Source of the DNA: Spinellus fusiger
Lineage: Eukaryota; Mucoromycota; Mucoromycetes; Mucorales; Phycomycetaceae
NCBI GenBank assembly: GCA_025094145.1
Contig: JALLLS010000001.1
Location: 558,001 to 622,000, forward strand
DNA: 64,000 nucleotides
Reading direction: 5' to 3'
Shown: positions 58,601 to 64,000 of the stretch, one piece after another
Layout of the letters: every line of letters starts with the position of its first letter
How positions within the stretch are numbered: the stretch's first letter is position 1
Position numbers and translations under genes: made by a program
Notes under the pieces: model-generated
What the model saw: the letters and a program-made list of their open reading frames with translations, nothing else
Database searches by the model: none
What the model was told of the DNA's origin: nothing

Positions 58601-60501
58601 ATCACAGCCCAGTGCATTCTCATTCAACAGGTAGAGGAAAAACGGGCTATTTTTTTATCTTACTATTCTTTAGAGAAACTACAGATTTGCTTATGGAATA
58701 CACATACAAAGGAGATTCTAAAGAGGCAGAACATGCTACCATTATTCTTTGCAATATGGAAGGAGGTGAACATACATGTGAACTGGTTACTCAGGTAGAG
58801 ACAAGAGAAAATCTTGCATAGTAAATACTAATATGAGTGAGATTCTCCAGCATCTTTTTGAGAAATTAAGAGTGAATGATGAACAGCTACTTACTTATCT
58901 GTCAAGTCTAAAAGAGTTTGCCTTGTATTCACCTAGATTGTTCTTTGAACAACTGGATAATTTCATGAGATTCTGTAATCAACTTATTAGAATGAAAAAC
59001 CGTGTGGTAAGAAATAATGGATGTAAACAGTACTATGGGGCTTCTTATGTATATGAATGGAATAATAGCAAGGAGATGCTAATCCCGAGTGGATTGAATA
59101 CAATGCCTTACCCCAGATTACTTTATTAAAGGTAAGGAGCACAGTGTTTATTCATAATAACACATTGCCTATTGAATAGCTCACTGGTCTGTCAGCACTT
59201 GTCAATTATCTTTTGGGTTTAGCTAAGCTTGATCAGCAGAATGATGGTGCCAGCACAGAGATATTTGATCTTTTATGGGAGCTTGTGGACATTTCTTGTG
59301 ATGAAGCAGTAACCGAAAACACCAGGTGTGTTATTGGCCATGGGGATGAGCATAAAGACTGACTATCTTAACTACTATTCAAGTGCTGCTGATACATCTT
59401 ACTTGCGATTGGCAGCATCACAGTCTATTCTTAAGCTGATACAATTGAAGTCTTATGAACATCTCTTAACTGTGCCTAAGTTTGAGAAGCTTGGGCTCTT
59501 ACTTCAGGTAGAATACTATTTTACCGAGAGTAATACTGTACTAATCACTATGCATAATGGTATTAGGATTCATGCTATTATGTACGCTTGGAATTGTCAG
59601 AGACTTTAATGAAAGGTCTCCAATCAGGAGAAATTCATGCACGCTACTATACATTACTTTTCTTATGTGCTCATGAACCTGAGCCTGAATTACTGAGACA
59701 GGTAAGTCATATTCAATAGTAAAGAATTTATCGCTTAATGAGTCTCTATCCATAGGTCAAATACTTCATTCGTAAGAGAGCAACAAAGGTGGAAGCTGGT
59801 AAGAAACACACTTCTCTCTTAATAGTGTATACTTTGGTTAATGCTTTCTCGCAACACTCTAGGACAAGCCTCTGCTATTGAGATGTCGTTTGTTCGATTG
59901 ATCCACTTGTTGGCTCATCACCCCGACTTCACCAACTCTACTGAAGATCTCTTGGTGTTCTCTCACTATATTGAGTTCTATTTGAGCTGTATTGCTACTG
60001 CTGACAATGCCTCTCTGTTATACCATCTTGCTCAAAAGATCAAATCTTCTCAGGATATGGTGATGAGTGAATTGAGTCAGGTACACTTATAACTCAACAT
60101 CTAGAATGTACTGACCTAGAAAGAACTCCTATACTTTGAGTGATCTGTCTTGCTTATTGATTAAGCGCAGATGTCATGCTGCATCCTGGCCACTGAATGC
60201 TTATCCACATGATATCAGTATCAGATCCAAATTCTACAGAAATCTCCCCTCTGGAAGCATTCAAGCAGAAGTGAGTTGTTCTATTTTGATGCTTTTATTC
60301 ATATCTTTATGTAATAGATATTAAAGACAAACTATTTGCCTGGAGAATTTGTTAAAACAATCGAAGAGGAGCATAAAGGATTAGAAAAGGTAAGTTATAC
60401 AAGCCACTCTGCCAACACGAAATGAACCCTTTGTATTTCTATAGCGTGCCTATTCACGACCCTGGATAGTGTCAGCAGGCAAGCGTACGAAGACTGCATA
60501 A
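55641..60501 (+). CDS. pds5: Pds5, cohesin-associated HEAT-repeat protein
   Basis: Regulator of the cohesin ring in sister-chromatid cohesion and chromosome structure. About 27 small exons join in frame to give about 1,130 aa. The start is at 55641, MMEVDATQSLQFKENL; the second ATG at 55644 is also possible. The end is at 60501, WIVSAGKRTKTA. The family signature is continuous: TTELIKRLKDLQTEL, AITACCLADILRLFAPDAPY, AFEFFIVQLKQL and FYLLESLSTVKS. HEAT-type helices follow: LSDPEEKVRATACKIIASLD, HFVRKEAMSTLGVIYN, LIQLKSYEHL and FVRLIHLLAHHPDF. It lacks the long charged C-terminal tail of vertebrate PDS5A/B but fits fungal length. Nearly every junction is GT-AG with phase agreement. The exception is the intron after about 57474, which is best read as GC-AG (donor GCAAGT). 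No stop or frame lesion was seen. Confidence 0.93.
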
Positions 60502-60651
60502 AGGAAATCAACCAACTTGTGTGGAAAGTCTTAAAGTGTATTCTTTCCCAATACTCATGAATTTAATAATAGTAATAAAAAGAGAAAACCAAAATGTGAT
60601 CCTCCCTCGCACATAGCATTGATGTTATAGTGTAATTCGTAGTTTATTACA
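60502..60651. other. Short spacer after pds5
   Basis: 150 bp between the pds5 stop and the 3' end of Helitron-type copy C, which lies in the opposite orientation. It probably carries the pds5 3' untranslated region. An AATAATAGTAATAAAAAG stretch near 60565 could provide a polyadenylation signal. Confidence 0.4.
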
Positions 60652-60748
60652 CTAGATATTATAATATCTTTTTGCATGACAAAATCGAATAAGACACACT
60701 TCATTATCACTTTTTAGGTAGTTTACCTGTACCATGGGTTTCCGTCAG

Positions 60749-61985
60749 TTAGTCAACCGAGGCTCCAGCGATCACTGGGAATGGAGAAGGATAGAAGTGA
60801 ACCAGAAGGCTTGTACCTTTTCTTGGTTCTAGGTGTATCTTTGGAGTCATGCTTTCTTTTGTTCTATCTACAAAAGTACTCTGGGCGGGTACCATTTTCC
60901 CTTTGAGACATTAGAATATGTCTAAAGTTCAATGTAGCAGCTAGATCACGATTCCCAAAGCCTCAATGTCTTGTCTTTCATACAATTTTGGTTTGAACAC
61001 CTTTGATTTTAAGTTGATATGAACCCAAAAATCAAACTTTTCGCCCGTGTAGCTTTTGTTTTTCAAGATAGGGTGGTTGAGTATCTTAGTATCTATCGTA
61101 ATGTGAGAGGGAATGAAGCTTATACAAAGTGGGAAGCAACTAAAAGATTTCTTTCTATTATTTTCACATAGTTGGGCCAGCTTAGCAAATGCGTACATGT
61201 GCTTGGTTGGATTGGCTTTAACATCATAATAGATCGATTTTTTTAGCAAATCTATAACTGGGAGAATAGCAGGCGAGCAGTTCTTGTATTTGGTTACTGG
61301 CCTTTTTGTTCAAGAAATATACGGGTACATTGGGAACAGTTTTTGTCGAAATGTCTAGTTTGATTTGCGTACACACATCCAACACATTTAATCTAATAAT
61401 ATTTGCAATGGCCTCCTCAGAATAGTTTTTGGTTTTCATGGCATGGGTCAATGTGGCAATTCTTTCTTTTTGTCGCAGGATGATGTTGAAGAAGATTCCA
61501 AGAAGATTCCCAAATTGAGACACACTATTATTAATGTAGGATGTGTGTATCTTGGCGCTTTCATAAATGGAGATTTGTTGAGCATTGGTTATTTTGATTG
61601 GAGTGTAGGATGAATATTGGCAGTAGTTATTTTTCAGAGGGTTGATCTTCTCTCTTATTTGACGCACCTTGGGTGTGAGACGTGTTTTACCGGAAGCACT
61701 ACCCTCTCTGATTTGCCTATCAATGAGTGACAAAAATACCTCACGGAAGAAATCCTTAGTTATGCAATCATTCAAAGAAGATCCATCTTCATTTTCGAGT
61801 AGATGGATCAATATATACTTGGAGAACGCATATGTGTGAGAAACAATGGTATTGATGTTATGAACCAGACATTGTAAAACAGGTGAATATTCAGAACTCC
61901 AAGCAGTATCACGTAAAGATGTCTTAATTGTCATTATTCTGGCATGATTTGCACCCAAAGAACTTGCTATAGGCTCTTCATTAGT
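60749..61985 (-). pseudogene. Fanzor gene, N-terminal two-thirds plus end of zinc ribbon, broken
   Basis: Begins after a TATAATAG acceptor at 61985 with EEPIASSLGANHARIM and reads open to 61224: MTIKTSLRDTAWSSEYSPVL, VSHTYAFSKYILIHLL, IYESAKIHTSYINNSVSQFG. This is the helical N-terminal region typical of Fanzor proteins. An extra A in a run near 61240 shifts the frame, and it then continues as KKSIYYDVKANPTKHMYAFA to FWVHINLKSK near 61000. There a deletion joins it to the last exon of copy A (CSNQNC block), and a G insertion at about 60955 breaks LWNRD. RuvC-I and RuvC-II segments are lost. No complete Fanzor exists in the window. Confidence 0.75.
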
Positions 61986-62523
61986 CTATTATAAAAATCA
62001 AATACATGTAAGAATCCTATATTGATTCTATAAGCATGTTGTATCTTCTTTACTTCATTAACATCTTGTTGAGTGTGTAGCATCTTTAGTTAAGAAAGAA
62101 TAGATAAAAATACAATAAGAAAGAGGAAATAAATAGTTATTTTATTAGCAACACTGAATAGTGTCAGCTATTATTTATTATCCATTGATGTGATGGTGTC
62201 GTTAATGACTTCTTAGGTCCAAAGGTATTGGTTTAGTTAACGTACAATTAACTCTGCTCTTATTTATTCAACTTGTTTGTTATTCTTTTATACTTCTTTT
62301 ATACTTTAATGATTATTACAGATAGAAGAACTTCAAGGAAATCACCACTAAAAGACATACATTCTAATGCAGGCTGTTGTACTTTTATATTATCTCTAAA
62401 AGATCTATCAACTGTACTAAATACGCTACGACTTAGATGCTTTATTTAATGCCATTGATTCTGTGGGTGTTTTATTTATTTATTTATTTATAAATTGTTA
62501 AATGTTAACCTCTCGTTTCTTTA

Positions 62524-62975
62524 ATAAATGGGGTCTGAGGTAACAGCATCCTGTACACCACTCAATATATCTCTTCTCAATGTGTCTTAGTTATGCCATA
62601 TATAGTTTAGGCAACCTTGTTCAATGTTAGTATATACTCTATACTGATAAAGAAGGCTTTCCAAATAAATGCAAGTGATTTATTTTTCTGTACATCCATC
62701 TGAAGCAGTAGTATTTTAGTGTGCTTAACTTGACATTTTGGTCATTGACTGAGCATTTTTTATAGTCCAACCTAAATGTCCTGTAAGAAGAAAAAAGTAC
62801 TTAGCTCATAGGATTATATGACTGATTCATCTCACTCATTCTTTGCAGTATGCTGGCATTTCTTGATCATATCACAATGTCTCTACTTTCTGTCTGGTTT
62901 CTATTATTATTTGGACAATTGTAATGACTTTTGCGCAAATAGCCATAATTACAACAGCTTGTATATCTATTTTGA
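62524..62975 (-). pseudogene. Helitron Rep N-terminal relic, copy C
   Basis: Minus-strand counterpart of 40787-41251. Recognisable blocks, with frame breaks: CSVNDQNVK, YYCFRWMYRK, NHLHLFGKP, NIEQGCL and LRRDILSGVQDAV, then a stop. More decayed than copy A: the FIRHNQ block has become YIWHN and the intron acceptor region differs. Confidence 0.65.
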
Positions 62976-63069
62976 CAATGGTTTACTAAAGAAAAGTTAT
63001 TAGGTATATAAATTGGATTAACATACTTGTTCAAGAAAGTGTTAATACAGCCACACTCAACTGAATTAA

Positions 63070-64000
63070 ATACTTGTGAATATAAATTTCAGGACGAAAT
63101 ATTTAGGATATATTCAACATTAAATAAAAACACTTTACATTTGATATAGAGGCTTCATACTTAAGCTCAACAAAGCTTAATATCTTTAATTATAGAAAAT
63201 AGAATAATAATACAGTTAATATTTTGTATGGCCTTCTTTGGCATCAATGACAGCCTGGCATCTGTCTGTCATACTCTGAACCTATCGTTGTGCAAGTTTA
63301 ACACTAACTTTCGACATTGGTAATAGATACCCTTCTTTCTTCAATTCATATTTCCAAGGCGTATCAAACATGTTCAATTGAGTTCAAGTCAGGGATTTGT
63401 GTAGGCTAGTAATCAAAGAACCCTAATTTGATGTGTTTCTTTTCACCATCTAGCATAGGCCCCAGTATGACAGCTAGCACTCTTTTATTGTAACAAAAAC
63501 TCGCTGTTATTCTTTATGGTGCAATTCAATGAACCAAAGATGGAACTCACTAACTAAAACAATGATGTATTCGTCTTGGTTTACAGTGCCATCAACAACG
63601 ACTAATGAGCCAAATCCATTAGCCTAATAGCAACTCTAAAACATCACACCATTACCACCAAACTACATCGTTGGATCAATAGGATTATAACTATAACGTT
63701 TTCTAAATATTTTAATGACACAGGCATCTCTATTGCTCTTTTTCATAATGTATGTTGACTCATCAGACTAAATGATACCTCTCCACTAATCACTTGTCCA
63801 ACTGGCATGTTCCTTAGCCCAACAAAGCTGTCTTTCTTTGTGTGTTTTTCAGTGAAGGCTAGCTTGTGGTCTACAGAAAAGGATACATACTCTAACTGAT
63901 TGCAGTAGCTGATAAGAGTGTCTCTATATGCATCCACCTCAAACTTAAATATTCCCAATGCCAGTTGATTGTATGAGGCAAATGGATCCTTTCTAATAAC
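63070..64000 (-). mobile_element. Tc1/mariner relic, family C copy 2, continues past the window
   Basis: Minus strand. From the 3' end: the AGGACGAAATATTTAGGATA end region (63090), the C-terminal DRCQAVIDAK region near 63240, LNxIE-like DNA near 63385, a degenerate catalytic block with SDESTYIM at about 63735-63760, and upstream coding sequence to the window edge. A TAG replaces the Trp before SDES. Stops and frameshifts make it inactive. Its end region at 63070-63190 matches 45200-45320. Confidence 0.65.
63743..63958 (-). pseudogene. Family C transposase segment, frameshifted
   Basis: A shifted frame through the catalytic region of family C copy 2. The real frame here contains the conserved SDES acidic pair, whereas the open frame (MGIFKFEVDAYRDT and onward) reads through upstream coding sequence. 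Listed only to mark where the catalytic block sits. Confidence 0.4.

Larger units (their letters stand above)
60652..62975 (-). mobile_element. Helitron-type element carrying a Fanzor gene, copy C (longest)
   Basis: Read on the minus strand: Helitron Rep N-terminal relic (62975-62524), conserved noncoding block (62523-61986), Fanzor N-terminal, middle and zinc-ribbon parts (61985-60749), 97-base tail, then CTAG at 60655-60652 followed by T. It matches copy A over almost its whole length except where each has a different Fanzor deletion. At 2.3 kb it is the most complete copy in the window but lacks the Helitron HUH nuclease and helicase. It sits 150 bp from the end of pds5 and does not break that gene. 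Confidence 0.7.

Noticed and set aside
1..64000. CRISPR array, bacterial operon or prophage
   Set aside because: Introns, fungal genes and eukaryotic transposons throughout; no repeat-spacer pattern. The tandem arrays found have no unique spacers.

Overview
This window looks like nuclear DNA of an early-diverging fungus of the Mucoromycota type. It is AT-rich, its genes carry many short introns (mostly about 45-60 nt, GT-AG), and the proteins read as fungal: a Kin1-type kinase, Mcm2, Pds5, a RhoGEF, a Ser/Thr-rich GPI protein and a delta-12 fatty acid desaturase. Between the genes lie long stretches of decayed Tc1/mariner, LINE and Helitron DNA. All calls come from reading translated exons and splice sites by eye. 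No database search was run.

Layout. 1-3190: non-LTR retrotransposon whose 5' part lies outside the window. 3200-8390: transposon graveyard (two Tc1/mariner families and a LINE tail) surrounding a broken delta-12 desaturase. 8690-13110: two arms of a large inverted repeat around a spacer that holds a Fanzor (eukaryotic TnpB) fragment. 13303-25310: gene block, all on the minus strand: kin1-like kinase, GNAT acetyltransferase, mcm2 and an unrecognised 263-aa protein. 25311-34125: nearly gene-free DNA with a short Helitron/Fanzor derivative. 34126-38534: a GPI-anchored Cys/Ser/Thr protein and a gene joining an RGS domain to an FSP1/AMID-like FAD oxidoreductase. 38535-49635: Helitron with a Fanzor gene, then three abutting Tc1/mariner relics, then empty AT-rich DNA. 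49636-60501: RhoGEF (+), a mitochondrial TPR protein (-) and pds5 (+); the last two share a divergent promoter. 60652-64000: a second long Helitron/Fanzor copy (-) and another mariner relic that runs off the window.

The two most interesting items are these. (1) A repeated Helitron-type element, present in three copies (40787-42420, 60652-62975, and a short one near 26826-27278). The two long copies carry a recognisable Helitron Rep N-terminal relic next to a Fanzor gene, and all three end in CTAG followed by T. (2) The 36052-38534 gene, which encodes RGS plus an FAD/NAD oxidoreductase in one reading frame. The working genes look like housekeeping functions (replication licensing, cohesin, polarity signalling, mitochondrial TPR). 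The mobile elements are all decayed, so this locus has accumulated insertions rather than hosting an active element.
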